From Alkalimarinus coralli (GTDB lineage: Bacteria; Pseudomonadota; Gammaproteobacteria; Pseudomonadales; Oleiphilaceae), in contig NZ_CP096016.1 of NCBI RefSeq assembly GCF_023650515.1, positions 1,946,001 to 2,010,000 on the forward strand: 64,000 nt of DNA. The letters run 5' to 3'. Under the pieces are notes generated by a model. That model was not told the DNA's origin. It saw only the letters and a program-made list of their open reading frames with translations, and did no database searches. Position 1 is the first letter of the stretch. Each line of letters begins with the position of its first letter. The translations under genes were made by a program, and so were the position numbers. This document shows, piece by piece, positions 8,959-18,819 of this stretch.

Positions 8959-9774
8959 TTAATGGCCGTATATTTCTAATGTAGAACCGTTTAGCTTAAG
9001 GTCATTCACATACACAGAGCCTATCGATGCGCCGCCTATATTAATCGTCGGCAACACGATATCCGCCTCAAACTGAACTACGTCAAACTTAAGCCCTTTG
9101 CTGCCTTTATAAATATTTAGGTTAACCGGCATCATTAAGTCTGAAACGCCGTAGCTATTAACCTCCATATTTTCGATATAACCCGTCCCTGCAATGACCG
9201 CATCTTCGATACCAATCCCCAGAAATTCGATCTCGGTATCCAGGTCATCAATACCAAACCCTGCCTGCAGGTTTATCACACTGGATGCTTCATCTATCCG
9301 AATCTTTAGCTCTGAAGCAACCCCCGTAAAACTTAGATTGGACAGCAATGTGGTATGACTTGTTCCGTTTGACTGCATCAATCGCCAAGCACCTGTAGAT
9401 ACGCCAAAGTCAACCAGGTTGCCGTATGCTGGCAGCGGCTTGGCCACAATCCACAAATCACCATCATTGGCAACATCAATATCCAGCTTAATGCCATCCA
9501 GCATATCGCCGGAGTGAGAACCGGGCCCCCAGTCAATACCGAAGTACTCCTGTTTGTTTGCTCCCCCTATCAGAATATCCTCAATGGCTATGCTGCCTCC
9601 ATCGGTATAGCGGAACTCACCCATTTTTACCTTTGCACTTAAATCAATGGATATACCCGCCTGCCCTGTCACCTCACCCAGCAAACCATCATCAAGCGGT
9701 TTAATCTCCGCGTATGACACGACAGGCAAAATGGAAAGTGCAGAAACAAGCAGCTTCTTTTTTAAATCCATCAT
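8959..9774 (-). CDS. Secreted paralogue A, copy 1 (DUF6160/FilA-like signature)
   Basis: A 271-residue protein identical in sequence to copy 2 (11426-12241). A signal peptide (KKKLLVSALSILPVVSYA) is followed by the mature start EIKPLDDGLLGEVTGQAGISIDL. The short motif LDD..(M/L)GE(V/M)TGQAG near the mature N-terminus, the beta-rich, Gly/Asp-rich body and the C-terminal IYGH are shared with the neighbouring paralogue B. This N-terminal pattern recalls DUF6160 proteins and FilA of the Acinetobacter fil locus; this assignment is from memory. An open frame continues upstream to 9840, but that extension is encoded by the inserted element. Copy 2, without the element, shows the true start, with AGGA just upstream. 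Probably exported or surface-bound; function unknown. Confidence 0.7.
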   Translation of the reverse strand: MMDLKKKLLVSALSILPVVSYAEIKPLDDGLLGEVTGQAGISIDLSAKVKMGEFRYTDGGSIAIEDILIGGANKQEYFGIDWGPGSHSGDMLDGIKLDIDVANDGDLWIVAKPLPAYGNLVDFGVSTGAWRLMQSNGTSHTTLLSNLSFTGVASELKIRIDEASSVINLQAGFGIDDLDTEIEFLGIGIEDAVIAGTGYIENMEVNSYGVSDLMMPVNLNIYKGSKGLKFDVVQFEADIVLPTINIGGASIGSVYVNDLKLNGSTLEIYGH

Positions 9775-9797
9775 AATTTTCCTTTTTTTATTTATGA

Positions 9798-9958
9798 GAG
9801 ACCTTTGCACGACGTGACGAGCGAAGCAAAGACAAGGCAAAAAATGAAGAAAAAGCGCAGCTTATGTGTAATAAGTCTCGGTCGACTCTGGAGAGCGCAC
9901 AATTTTGAGTCATTTTTTAACGCTGTATTTGTAAGCGCAGTAGTCGTGCTAAGGTCTC
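9798..9958 (+). mobile_element. MITE-like element, copy 1 (161 bp)
   Basis: A non-autonomous element starting GAGACCTTTGCACGAC and ending with its near-perfect inverse (GTCGTGCTAAGGTCTC), flanked by the 5-bp direct repeat TATGA (9793-9797 and 9959-9963). The empty site is preserved in the second copy of the tandem duplication, where TATGA occurs once at 12260-12264. The insertion lies 24 bases upstream of the A1 start codon, between any distal promoter and the gene. It codes for no transposase. It shares a longer middle section with the copy at 51792. Confidence 0.93.
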
Positions 9959-10076
9959 TATGACTTACTTAATGATCACCCTCTCTCTACCTCATTACTC
10001 CCCTATACAGTAATAAAGAGCGGGCAACCCCATAAGTTCTGACAACCAATAAAACCGGTTTCGATTTAACCTTACA

Positions 10077-10115
10077 ACCAAAAAAAAACCACCCGACAAG
10101 GGTGGTTTTTTCTTA
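10077..10115. terminator. Bidirectional rho-independent terminator after B1
   Basis: An 8-bp stem AACCACCC/GGGTGGTT (10087-10094 and 10100-10107) with a 5-base loop. It is flanked by an A run on the left (T tract for the minus strand) and a T run on the right. It ends transcription of paralogue B before the A1 leader and implies that A1 needs its own promoter. Confidence 0.9.
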
Positions 10116-10134
10116 TACCAAAGATGGCTCGATC

Positions 10135-11238
10135 TTAGTGACCGTAAACATCCATAGTCGCTGTAACTTCAAGATCAGTGATGTAAACACTACCGATTGA
10201 AGTTCCGCCGATGTAGATATCTTCCATATCCATATCTGCAGAGAAGTCTTTAACGTCTACGAATAGACCTTTAGAGCTAGCAGAAACAACCGCTGCTGCG
10301 TGTGCGTAACCAGCAGTTGCCAGCTTGTTAGCACCACGGCTGTTGTTCATAGCGAAACGACCGATTTCAACATCCATGAAGTCAAACTTCATCGCGTTAG
10401 CTGCTGCGTTTCCAGCTACACCACCAGCAACCTGGAAGTATGCGCTAACTGCAAGCTTTGAAGTATCTTCGTCGATGATGATATCAACAGGACCGATCTT
10501 ACCCGCTAGCTCGATACCAGAAACCAATACAGTGTTTGCTGCAGCGGCTGGCGCTAAAGGATCAACACTTGAACCAACAACGTAGTCACTCTTACGTAGA
10601 GCCACTTCACCCAACGTCATACCGAAGTCAACGCCGTCAAACTTCTCAGATCCTGCAACAGAATCGTCATAGCCGTTAGTTGTTCCCAAGTGGATAACCA
10701 GGTCACCATCAGCAATTGCGCCGTCTGCTGCACCAGTAGACGTCTCAAGAAGATCAGCAATTGAAGTTACGTCAGCAGCTCCACCATTGCTACGGTGAAG
10801 AGCATAAGCACCGATAGCTGCTTGCTGTGTAGCGTCAGTAGTTTGTGCTGCCAAGTCAGCAAGACCCGTCGCTGGAGAGTCAGCGATGTAGTCATTAACC
10901 TGTGCTTCTAGACCGAATTTGAAATCAGCGTTTGATTCACCAGCACCAGCAACATCGATGTAGATAGTGATGTTGTCTAATACAGTGTTTGCACCTACTG
11001 CTGCGCCTGCTGCAGTGATACCAGCACCACCTAATTTCATGTCAGTCATTGAGATGAAACCGCCATCTTTGTACGCGATCTCACCCACTTCTACGTTTGC
11101 AGTCAAATCGATAGTCAAACCTGCTTGACCAGTCATTTCACCCATAACGCTGTCGTCTAGCGACTTAAGTTCTGCTTGTGCTCCAGCTGAGATAGCTGCG
11201 ATAGCTGAAACTAATGCAATTTTTTTCAGGCCTTTCAT
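10135..11238 (-). CDS. Secreted paralogue B, copy 1 (DUF6160/FilA-like signature)
   Basis: A 367-residue exported protein identical to copy 2 (12435-13538). The signal peptide MKGLKKIALVSAIAAISAGAQA is followed by ELKSLDDSVMGEMTGQAG, the same mature N-terminal signature as paralogue A. The body is Ala/Gly/Asp-rich and beta-prone. The C-terminal block (IYIGGTSIGSVYITDLEV...DVYGH) is clearly related to that of A (NIGGASIGSVYVNDLKL...IYGH). A strong AAGGAG ribosome site lies 6 bases before the start, which suggests high expression. Function unknown; likely an abundant envelope or surface protein. The family name is recalled, not searched. Confidence 0.7.
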   Translation of the reverse strand: MKGLKKIALVSAIAAISAGAQAELKSLDDSVMGEMTGQAGLTIDLTANVEVGEIAYKDGGFISMTDMKLGGAGITAAGAAVGANTVLDNITIYIDVAGAGESNADFKFGLEAQVNDYIADSPATGLADLAAQTTDATQQAAIGAYALHRSNGGAADVTSIADLLETSTGAADGAIADGDLVIHLGTTNGYDDSVAGSEKFDGVDFGMTLGEVALRKSDYVVGSSVDPLAPAAAANTVLVSGIELAGKIGPVDIIIDEDTSKLAVSAYFQVAGGVAGNAAANAMKFDFMDVEIGRFAMNNSRGANKLATAGYAHAAAVVSASSKGLFVDVKDFSADMDMEDIYIGGTSIGSVYITDLEVTATMDVYGH

Positions 11239-11425
11239 TTTATTCTCCTTACAAGAATTTAGATTGTTTTTGTTATTTAATATAACACCGCCCGGCGTTT
11301 TTTTATTATGCCGTTTGGTTGATAGTCATTCTACGTAGCTTATTGTTAACTTCCGTGAAGATTGTCACAGTTTGTTACTTAATAAAAAGTCAATGTATGG
11401 CTATATCGACATGGTTCACAAAGAC

Positions 11426-12241
11426 TTAATGACCGTATATTTCTAATGTAGAACCGTTTAGCTTAAGGTCATTCACATACACAGAGCCTATCGATGCGCC
11501 GCCTATATTAATCGTCGGCAACACGATATCCGCCTCAAACTGAACTACGTCAAACTTAAGCCCTTTGCTGCCTTTATAAATATTTAGGTTAACCGGCATC
11601 ATTAAGTCTGAAACGCCGTAGCTATTAACCTCCATATTTTCGATATAACCCGTCCCTGCAATGACCGCATCTTCGATACCAATCCCCAGAAATTCGATCT
11701 CGGTATCCAGGTCATCAATACCAAACCCTGCCTGCAGGTTTATCACACTGGATGCTTCATCTATCCGAATCTTTAGCTCTGAAGCAACCCCCGTAAAACT
11801 TAGATTGGACAGCAATGTGGTATGACTTGTTCCGTTTGACTGCATCAATCGCCAAGCACCTGTAGATACGCCAAAGTCAACCAGGTTGCCGTATGCTGGC
11901 AGCGGCTTGGCCACAATCCACAAATCACCATCATTGGCAACATCAATATCCAGCTTAATGCCATCCAGCATATCGCCGGAGTGAGAACCGGGCCCCCAGT
12001 CAATACCGAAGTACTCCTGTTTGTTTGCTCCCCCTATCAGAATATCCTCAATGGCTATGCTGCCTCCATCGGTATAGCGGAACTCACCCATTTTTACCTT
12101 TGCACTTAAATCAATGGATATACCCGCCTGCCCTGTCACCTCACCCAGCAAACCATCATCAAGCGGTTTAATCTCCGCGTATGACACGACAGGCAAAATG
12201 GAAAGTGCAGAAACAAGCAGCTTCTTTTTTAAATCCATCAT
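11426..12241 (-). CDS. Secreted paralogue A, copy 2 (DUF6160/FilA-like signature)
   Basis: The same 271-residue protein as at 8959-9774. Its leader is uninterrupted: the ribosome site AGGAAAATT precedes the ATG and the region back to the B2 terminator is 193 bases. It is therefore the reference for judging what the element did to copy 1. Transcription order in the locus is B2, A2, B1, A1, each B being followed by a strong terminator. Confidence 0.7.
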   Translation of the reverse strand: MMDLKKKLLVSALSILPVVSYAEIKPLDDGLLGEVTGQAGISIDLSAKVKMGEFRYTDGGSIAIEDILIGGANKQEYFGIDWGPGSHSGDMLDGIKLDIDVANDGDLWIVAKPLPAYGNLVDFGVSTGAWRLMQSNGTSHTTLLSNLSFTGVASELKIRIDEASSVINLQAGFGIDDLDTEIEFLGIGIEDAVIAGTGYIENMEVNSYGVSDLMMPVNLNIYKGSKGLKFDVVQFEADIVLPTINIGGASIGSVYVNDLKLNGSTLEIYGH

Positions 12242-12376
12242 AATTTTCCTTTTTTTATTTATGACTTACTTGATGATCACTCCTCTCTAAATCATTACTC
12301 CCCTATACAGTAATAAAGAGCGGGCAACCCCATAAGTTCTGACAACCAATAAAACCGGTTTCGATTTAACCTTACA

Positions 12377-12415
12377 ACCAAAAAAAAACCACCCGACAAG
12401 GGTGGTTTTTTCTTA
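12377..12415. terminator. Bidirectional rho-independent terminator after B2
   Basis: An exact copy of the terminator at 10077-10115: an AACCACCC/GGGTGGTT stem with A and T runs on either side, located 20 bases past the B2 stop. Confidence 0.9.
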
Positions 12416-12434
12416 TACCAAAGATGGCTCGATC

Positions 12435-13538
12435 TTAGTGACCGTAAACATCCATAGTCGCTGTAACTTCAAGATCAGTGATGTAAACACTACCGATTGA
12501 AGTTCCGCCGATGTAGATATCTTCCATATCCATATCTGCAGAGAAGTCTTTAACGTCTACGAATAGACCTTTAGAGCTAGCAGAAACAACCGCTGCTGCG
12601 TGTGCGTAACCAGCAGTTGCCAGCTTGTTAGCACCACGGCTGTTGTTCATAGCGAAACGACCGATTTCAACATCCATGAAGTCAAACTTCATCGCGTTAG
12701 CTGCTGCGTTTCCAGCTACACCACCAGCAACCTGGAAGTATGCGCTAACTGCAAGCTTTGAAGTATCTTCGTCGATGATGATATCAACAGGACCGATCTT
12801 ACCCGCTAGCTCGATACCAGAAACCAATACAGTGTTTGCTGCAGCGGCTGGCGCTAAAGGATCAACACTTGAACCAACAACGTAGTCACTCTTACGTAGA
12901 GCCACTTCACCCAACGTCATACCGAAGTCAACGCCGTCAAACTTCTCAGATCCTGCAACAGAATCGTCATAGCCGTTAGTTGTTCCCAAGTGGATAACCA
13001 GGTCACCATCAGCAATTGCGCCGTCTGCTGCACCAGTAGACGTCTCAAGAAGATCAGCAATTGAAGTTACGTCAGCAGCTCCACCATTGCTACGGTGAAG
13101 AGCATAAGCACCGATAGCTGCTTGCTGTGTAGCGTCAGTAGTTTGTGCTGCCAAGTCAGCAAGACCCGTCGCTGGAGAGTCAGCGATGTAGTCATTAACC
13201 TGTGCTTCTAGACCGAATTTGAAATCAGCGTTTGATTCACCAGCACCAGCAACATCGATGTAGATAGTGATGTTGTCTAATACAGTGTTTGCACCTACTG
13301 CTGCGCCTGCTGCAGTGATACCAGCACCACCTAATTTCATGTCAGTCATTGAGATGAAACCGCCATCTTTGTACGCGATCTCACCCACTTCTACGTTTGC
13401 AGTCAAATCGATAGTCAAACCTGCTTGACCAGTCATTTCACCCATAACGCTGTCGTCTAGCGACTTAAGTTCTGCTTGTGCTCCAGCTGAGATAGCTGCG
13501 ATAGCTGAAACTAATGCAATTTTTTTCAGGCCTTTCAT
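12435..13538 (-). CDS. Secreted paralogue B, copy 2 (DUF6160/FilA-like signature)
   Basis: Identical 367-residue protein to 10135-11238, with the same signal peptide, LDDSVMGEMTGQAG motif and AAGGAG ribosome site. The ~140 bp upstream are shared with copy 1, so each B copy probably has the same promoter. An AT-rich TTATATTAAAT box about 40 bases before the start is a candidate -10 region. Unique DNA begins at about 13680, so this is the outer edge of the duplicated unit. Confidence 0.7.
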   Translation of the reverse strand: MKGLKKIALVSAIAAISAGAQAELKSLDDSVMGEMTGQAGLTIDLTANVEVGEIAYKDGGFISMTDMKLGGAGITAAGAAVGANTVLDNITIYIDVAGAGESNADFKFGLEAQVNDYIADSPATGLADLAAQTTDATQQAAIGAYALHRSNGGAADVTSIADLLETSTGAADGAIADGDLVIHLGTTNGYDDSVAGSEKFDGVDFGMTLGEVALRKSDYVVGSSVDPLAPAAAANTVLVSGIELAGKIGPVDIIIDEDTSKLAVSAYFQVAGGVAGNAAANAMKFDFMDVEIGRFAMNNSRGANKLATAGYAHAAAVVSASSKGLFVDVKDFSADMDMEDIYIGGTSIGSVYITDLEVTATMDVYGH

Positions 13539-13734
13539 TTTATTCTCCTTACAAGAATTTAGATTGTTTTTGTTATTTAATATAACACCGCCCGGCGTTT
13601 TTTTATTATGCCGTTTGGTTGATAGTCATTCTACGTAGCTTATTGTTAACTTCCGTGAAGATTGTCACAGTTTGTTACTCGCCAACAAAATAAAAGAATC
13701 AAAGATCTTATTCGTTCACACACTTGATAACACT

Positions 13735-14310
13735 TTACTGTTTCGAGCCCTTTGACTCAGCCTCTGACTTAACAAATATTTTTGGCGGAAACTCTTTTTC
13801 ACCGGAGTTGCCGTAAATAATTGCTCCATTGACCACCTCATACTCAATAGCCCTGGCCACAGCAACACCTGGTAAGTGCTCAAGCTCGACAACAATTTTG
13901 CTACTGGGAGAACCGTCTGGCTTAGTGTCTTCAAGGATATAATAAACAGCACTTGCAACAATCTGCTCTTTTACTGCATTAACATGGAGTGTTTTTCTAA
14001 TTGCGGGCAACGCCAAATTTGGTGGTGGCAGTTTTTCCGGTTCTACACCCACATCAGCCCATACATAGCGAACTTTACCTCCCCCAAACAAAGCCGCACC
14101 AAATGGGTAAAACTTACCATCTTTAGCGAGTTTCTCTTTAGCTTTAACCAAACTCTGCGCCATCAGGTAGTTCATATTATTAAAGGCTGTTTTTTTAACA
14201 TCTTCAGTAATACCGAGCTCTAACGCTTCTTCTGCATTCACCAAGAAGGTAAAGGAAGAAAAAACCATTACAATCATAAATTTAAAAAACTTGTTATTTT
14301 TAATACGCAC
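13735..14310 (-). CDS. Secreted protein, function unknown
   Basis: A protein of about 191 residues with an N-terminal signal peptide (RIKNNKFFK followed by the hydrophobic MIVMVFSSFTFLVNA). The frame is open to a TTG at 14325. The GTG at 14310 is preferred because AAGG lies 8 bases upstream and it gives a normal signal peptide. An ATG at 14277 is the shorter alternative but has no ribosome site. The mature part has an amphipathic helix (MNYLMAQSLVKAKEKLAKDG) and a beta-rich C-terminal half. No motif was recognised. It is upstream of, and in the same direction as, the duplicated paralogues, with 196 bases between. Confidence 0.6.
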   Translation of the reverse strand: MRIKNNKFFKFMIVMVFSSFTFLVNAEEALELGITEDVKKTAFNNMNYLMAQSLVKAKEKLAKDGKFYPFGAALFGGGKVRYVWADVGVEPEKLPPPNLALPAIRKTLHVNAVKEQIVASAVYYILEDTKPDGSPSSKIVVELEHLPGVAVARAIEYEVVNGAIIYGNSGEKEFPPKIFVKSEAESKGSKQ

Positions 14311-14561
14311 CAGCAACACCTTCAAACCATTGATTTAAGACAGTAAGGAATGTACGAAAAACGAAATATAGTTTCAACGTAAATAGTTAACAAAAATAGA
14401 TACAGCCCCCAAAAATAGATTAAATACTCTATTTAAATCCCTGATAACTACACCAACATGCACGCACAAGCCAACACTTACACCAACTTCAAACACTCAA
14501 ACCTATCACTGCAATTCGCTTTCCACTAAAATACGCCTTTTTCTATAGCGGCTCTTTAAGC

Positions 14562-15986
14562 ATGGTTTACAAAAGCACCATTATCCTTCATCAATATAAA
14601 CCGACAGACACAGCCCTTCGCATGCTTGAAGAGTTAGGAGGGATTGCATGTTTGTCAGGCAGATGGGGTCAGCCGGATATAAGTGACAACTTTGAAATTA
14701 TCACGGCGGCCCCTTCTATAAAGCTAAAAGAGGATCAACAATACCTTTATATAGAGGATAACAACGGGACAACAAAAACCACCAAAACCACCAAAACCAA
14801 TGGCATTGAATGGCTAAAGGATAGCCTAACGGCCACTTCGTCACAGTTAAGGGGCACCACATCAGAGTTCAATATTCCGACCGTTTTCGGCTTCATTGGT
14901 TACATGGGGTACAACTATAACGCTGACCAGAATAAAAAGCCGGACACGATGTCAAACACAACAACCCCTAATTTTTGTGGCGGTATATATCAGTGGAATC
15001 TAATTAACGACATAGAGAACCGTACAACTTATCTGGCATTTCACCATACCTGCCCCCCCCAATTACGAGAAAAGCTTACATCCATCTTTTATACGGGTTC
15101 AGACGACTCTCTTGCACCTTCTAGTGCGCCTGCTACCAAATTTAAGTTACTGTCCCGGTTTAAGCCCAGCAATAGTTTTAAAGAGTATCAGCAAGCGTTT
15201 GACCGCATCCGTCAATATATTGTTCAAGGCGATTGCTACCAGATAAACTATTCACACCGCCATGCGTCAAATTATCAAGGCAACCCGGCAGAGGCATATG
15301 CGGCCCTTAGTAAGTCCTTAAATACCCCCTATTCAGCCTATTTAGACTTTAATGACCATCAAGTTCTAAGCTTTTCACCCGAACGCTTCATTAAAGTAGA
15401 CGGGGACGAGGTAGAAACCAAACCCATAAAAGGGACTCGCCCCAGAGGAATATCTGTAGACGAAGACCAAAACCAAATAGATGATCTAAAAAGAAGCACG
15501 AAGGATCGAGCCGAAAACCTAATGATTGTCGACTTATTACGAAATGACTTAAACAAAACCTGCCTACCAAACAGCGTTAAGGTTCCAGAGCTGTTTAAAA
15601 TTGAGACCTACCCTAATGTCCATCACCTTGTTAGCACTATTACAGGCCGTAAGCCCTCAAACACGTCGCCCGTTGAAGTGTTAAAGCAAGCGTTCCCAGG
15701 CGGTTCGATAACGGGCGCCCCTAAAATAAGAGCAATGGAGATTATTGACGAACTCGAAACACACCGTCGCAGCATTTATTGCGGATCAATTTTTTACTTG
15801 GGGTTTGACGGAACCATGGATAGTAATATTTGCATACGCACATTGTTGTGCAAAGACAGCAACATCTATTGCTGGGGGGGAGGTGGAATTGTTGCTGACT
15901 CACATTGCGAAGATGAGTATCAGGAATCGATTACAAAGGTTAAAAACCTAATGGATGAACTTGAGAAAATGAGCGGATTACGCTGA
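14562..15986 (+). CDS. pabB: Aminodeoxychorismate synthase component I
   Basis: A 474-residue chorismate-utilising enzyme. It converts chorismate plus ammonia, supplied by the PabA subunit, to 4-amino-4-deoxychorismate for folate synthesis. Family blocks are IKGTRPRG (about 288), AENLMIVDLLRNDL (about 317), and PGGSITGAPKIRAMEII (about 385), with a catalytic-pocket CWGGGGIVADS near 445. The PIKGT version (rather than PIAGT) fits PabB with a covalent-Lys mechanism. A Thr-Lys repeat (TTKTTKTTKT, about residues 69-78) is a lineage-specific insertion. The neighbours thrH and cysH match the Pseudomonas order. Confidence 0.92.
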   Translation: MVYKSTIILHQYKPTDTALRMLEELGGIACLSGRWGQPDISDNFEIITAAPSIKLKEDQQYLYIEDNNGTTKTTKTTKTNGIEWLKDSLTATSSQLRGTTSEFNIPTVFGFIGYMGYNYNADQNKKPDTMSNTTTPNFCGGIYQWNLINDIENRTTYLAFHHTCPPQLREKLTSIFYTGSDDSLAPSSAPATKFKLLSRFKPSNSFKEYQQAFDRIRQYIVQGDCYQINYSHRHASNYQGNPAEAYAALSKSLNTPYSAYLDFNDHQVLSFSPERFIKVDGDEVETKPIKGTRPRGISVDEDQNQIDDLKRSTKDRAENLMIVDLLRNDLNKTCLPNSVKVPELFKIETYPNVHHLVSTITGRKPSNTSPVEVLKQAFPGGSITGAPKIRAMEIIDELETHRRSIYCGSIFYLGFDGTMDSNICIRTLLCKDSNIYCWGGGGIVADSHCEDEYQESITKVKNLMDELEKMSGLR

Positions 15987-16011
15987 TCAAAAACAACCCG
16001 TCAAGCATTAA

Positions 16012-16042
16012 CAAAGCAGGTTGGAAATTTAAACCTGCTTTG
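16012..16042. terminator. Convergent hairpin between pabB and thrH
   Basis: A 9-bp inverted repeat CAAAGCAGG/CCTGCTTTG with a 13-base loop. It lies between two convergent genes and lacks a long T tract. Confidence 0.5.
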
Positions 16043-16065
16043 CCATGCCACACTAAAACCAAGGC

Positions 16066-16677
16066 TTAGCTATGCACTTCACTTGCTTTTAGAAATTCTG
16101 CTTTTAAATCTTCATACTCGTGCACAGCAGGAAACTGCGGGAACTCGTCAATCACATTTTGTGGCGACTTAAACAAAATACCTGCCTCAGCCTGCTTGAG
16201 CATCGTTGTATCATTATATGAATCGCCCGCTGCTACCACTCTGTAGTTAAGAAGCTGGAATGCCCTTACCGATTGACGCTTCGGATCTTTCTGTCTTAAC
16301 AAGTAGTTAGTGATTTTTCCTTCTTCATTGACCTCTAATTTGTGGCAAAGCAGCGTTGGATGGCCAAGTTTAGCCATAAGAGGCATAGCAAACTCGTAAA
16401 ATGTGTCAGATAGAATAACAACTTGGTACTTGGTGCGGAGCCAATCTAAAAACTCTTTTGCCCCAGGTATTGGATCTAACTCACCAATAACCTCTTGAAT
16501 GGCTGGCAACCCATAACCGTGTTCATCGAGAATTCGAAGCCGCTGCTTCATCAATACGTCATAATCAGGGATATCTCGGGTCGTTGCCTTAAGCTCTTCA
16601 ATTCCTGTTTTTTCTGCAAAGGCGATCCAAATCTCAGGGATTAGCACCCCTTCTAAATCAAGGCAAGCGAGTTCCAC
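16066..16677 (-). CDS. thrH: Bifunctional phosphoserine phosphatase/homoserine phosphotransferase ThrH
   Basis: A 203-residue HAD-superfamily protein, the length of P. aeruginosa ThrH. HAD motif I is LDLEGVL (residues 6-12, with the DxE variant), motif II is ILSDTFYEF (about 89-97) and motif IV is AAGDSYNDTTML (about 149). ThrH moves the phosphate of phosphoserine to homoserine, joining serine and threonine synthesis. It is transcribed away from cysH, as in Pseudomonas (thrH next to pabB and cysH). Confidence 0.9.
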   Translation of the reverse strand: MELACLDLEGVLIPEIWIAFAEKTGIEELKATTRDIPDYDVLMKQRLRILDEHGYGLPAIQEVIGELDPIPGAKEFLDWLRTKYQVVILSDTFYEFAMPLMAKLGHPTLLCHKLEVNEEGKITNYLLRQKDPKRQSVRAFQLLNYRVVAAGDSYNDTTMLKQAEAGILFKSPQNVIDEFPQFPAVHEYEDLKAEFLKASEVHS

Positions 16678-16905
16678 ATTAGACTCCAGTTGTCACATAA
16701 TAGGTGTATTGGTTTGTATATGGCCGACAATAATATAGAAATTATAGTGAGTGGCAAGCCCCATTGCAGCAGATACACAAGAGTACATAGCATTAGGCTA
16801 TTAATTTATGCTTTTTTATTCTTTTTTTAACTAATTAGCTATCTGCTAAGCTGCTAATTATTCATAATAAACACATCTGTTTAATCGACGACACCGAGAG
16901 CAAAG

Positions 16906-17634
16906 ATGACTAGTTTTGATCACGATATTAACGCGCTTAACGAAGAGCTTAGTTCCAAGTCCCCAAGAGAAATCCTCAAATTCGCTTTGTCTAATTTCAA
17001 TAATATTGCCATCTCTTTCAGTGGGGCGGAAGATGTGGTGTTAATCGAACTTGCACATAAACTGACGGATCCACTCCAGGTATTCTCCTTGGATACCGGC
17101 AGACTGCACCCGGAGACTTATCGGTATATAGACAGGGTGAGAAATCACTACGATATTGATATTGAAATAATGTCCCCACAACCAGAAAAATTACAGGAAC
17201 TCACTAAGGCTAAAGGACTGTTTAGTTTCTATGAAGACGGCCACTCTGAGTGCTGCGGCATTAGAAAAATTGAACCGTTACGAAGAAAGTTAGCAACCGT
17301 TGACGCATGGATAACAGGTCAGAGAAAAGATCAAAGCCCAGGCACTCGATCTAACGTTGCGGTGGTTGAAGTTGATGAAGCGTTTTCGACTAACGAAAAA
17401 AAGCTTATTAAATTTAACCCTCTTGCAAACTGGACTTCAGAGGACGTTTGGAACTATATCAAAATGTCCGAGGTTCCGTACAACGAGCTACACGAAAAAG
17501 GGTATATCAGTATTGGCTGTGAACCTTGTACCAGGCCCGTTTTACCTAACCAACATGAAAGAGAAGGACGCTGGTGGTGGGAAGAGGCAACTCACAAAGA
17601 GTGCGGTTTGCACGTAGGTAACATCCAAAAATAG
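16906..17634 (+). CDS. cysH: Adenylyl-sulfate (APS) reductase, assimilatory, iron-sulfur type
   Basis: A 242-residue enzyme reducing activated sulfate to sulfite with thioredoxin. The PP-loop SFSGAEDVV is at residues 37-45. The Cys pairs C116-C117 (ECCGIRK) and C205-x2-C208 (GCEPCTRP) are the [4Fe-4S] ligands that mark APS-type reductases and are missing in E. coli PAPS reductase. The catalytic Cys is C233 (KECGLH). The protein ends shortly after it, as expected. It is convergent with cysB, its expected activator. Confidence 0.93.
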   Translation: MTSFDHDINALNEELSSKSPREILKFALSNFNNIAISFSGAEDVVLIELAHKLTDPLQVFSLDTGRLHPETYRYIDRVRNHYDIDIEIMSPQPEKLQELTKAKGLFSFYEDGHSECCGIRKIEPLRRKLATVDAWITGQRKDQSPGTRSNVAVVEVDEAFSTNEKKLIKFNPLANWTSEDVWNYIKMSEVPYNELHEKGYISIGCEPCTRPVLPNQHEREGRWWWEEATHKECGLHVGNIQK

Positions 17635-17649
17635 CGGGTAAGTTCCCTA

Positions 17650-17677
17650 CTATAGGGTGCGCTTGCGCACCCTATAG
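17650..17677. terminator. Convergent hairpin between cysH and cysB
   Basis: A perfect 13-bp inverted repeat (CTATAGGGTGCGC with GCGCACCCTATAG) and a tiny loop, lying between the two convergent stop codons. T tracts are absent. Confidence 0.6.
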
Positions 17678-17690
17678 ATGCTATTGCGGC

Positions 17691-18668
<978 letters not shown>

Positions 18669-18715
18669 TCACCCTCCCGGCGCAACTGAATCAATATGAC
18701 CCATCTAAACAAATT

Positions 18716-18742
18716 GGAATAAAAATATAAACAAATATTCCT
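18716..18742. promoter_or_regulatory. AT-rich interrupted palindrome in the cysB-tauE divergent region
   Basis: GGAAT and ATTCC frame an A/T-rich core in the 151-bp region between the divergent cysB and exporter genes. It could be a regulator site, perhaps for CysB itself, but CysB sites are degenerate and the match is not diagnostic. Confidence 0.25.
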
Positions 18743-18819
18743 TTTCAGAATAGATCAAACCCTATAAATTGGCTAATTCTGTTCGTTTATTCCTTTATAA
18801 GGTAGTGTAGACCAATTTT

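Larger units (their letters stand above)
8957..11379. repeat. Copy 1 of a ~2.26-kb tandem direct duplication (carries a 161-bp element)
   Basis: This stretch holds A1, its leader, the terminator and B1. It matches 11424-13679 almost base for base. The only large difference is a 161-bp MITE-like element plus its 5-bp target duplication (9798-9963), and a few changes cluster just beside that insertion. One silent change near the A stop (GGC/GGT) was also seen. Homology stops abruptly at ...GTTTGTTACT. Confidence 0.95.
11424..13679. repeat. Copy 2 of the ~2.26-kb tandem direct duplication (no inserted element)
   Basis: This copy holds A2, its leader with an intact TATGA target site, the terminator and B2. 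Paralogue B and the terminator align with copy 1 at a constant offset of 2300 bases; paralogue A aligns at 2467 because copy 1 carries the element. The two units are separated by about 44 unique bases (11380-11423). Confidence 0.95.

Noticed and set aside
9775-9840. Longer start for paralogue A1
   Set aside because: The additional 22 codons are encoded by the inserted element and are absent in copy A2, which fixes the native start at 9774.
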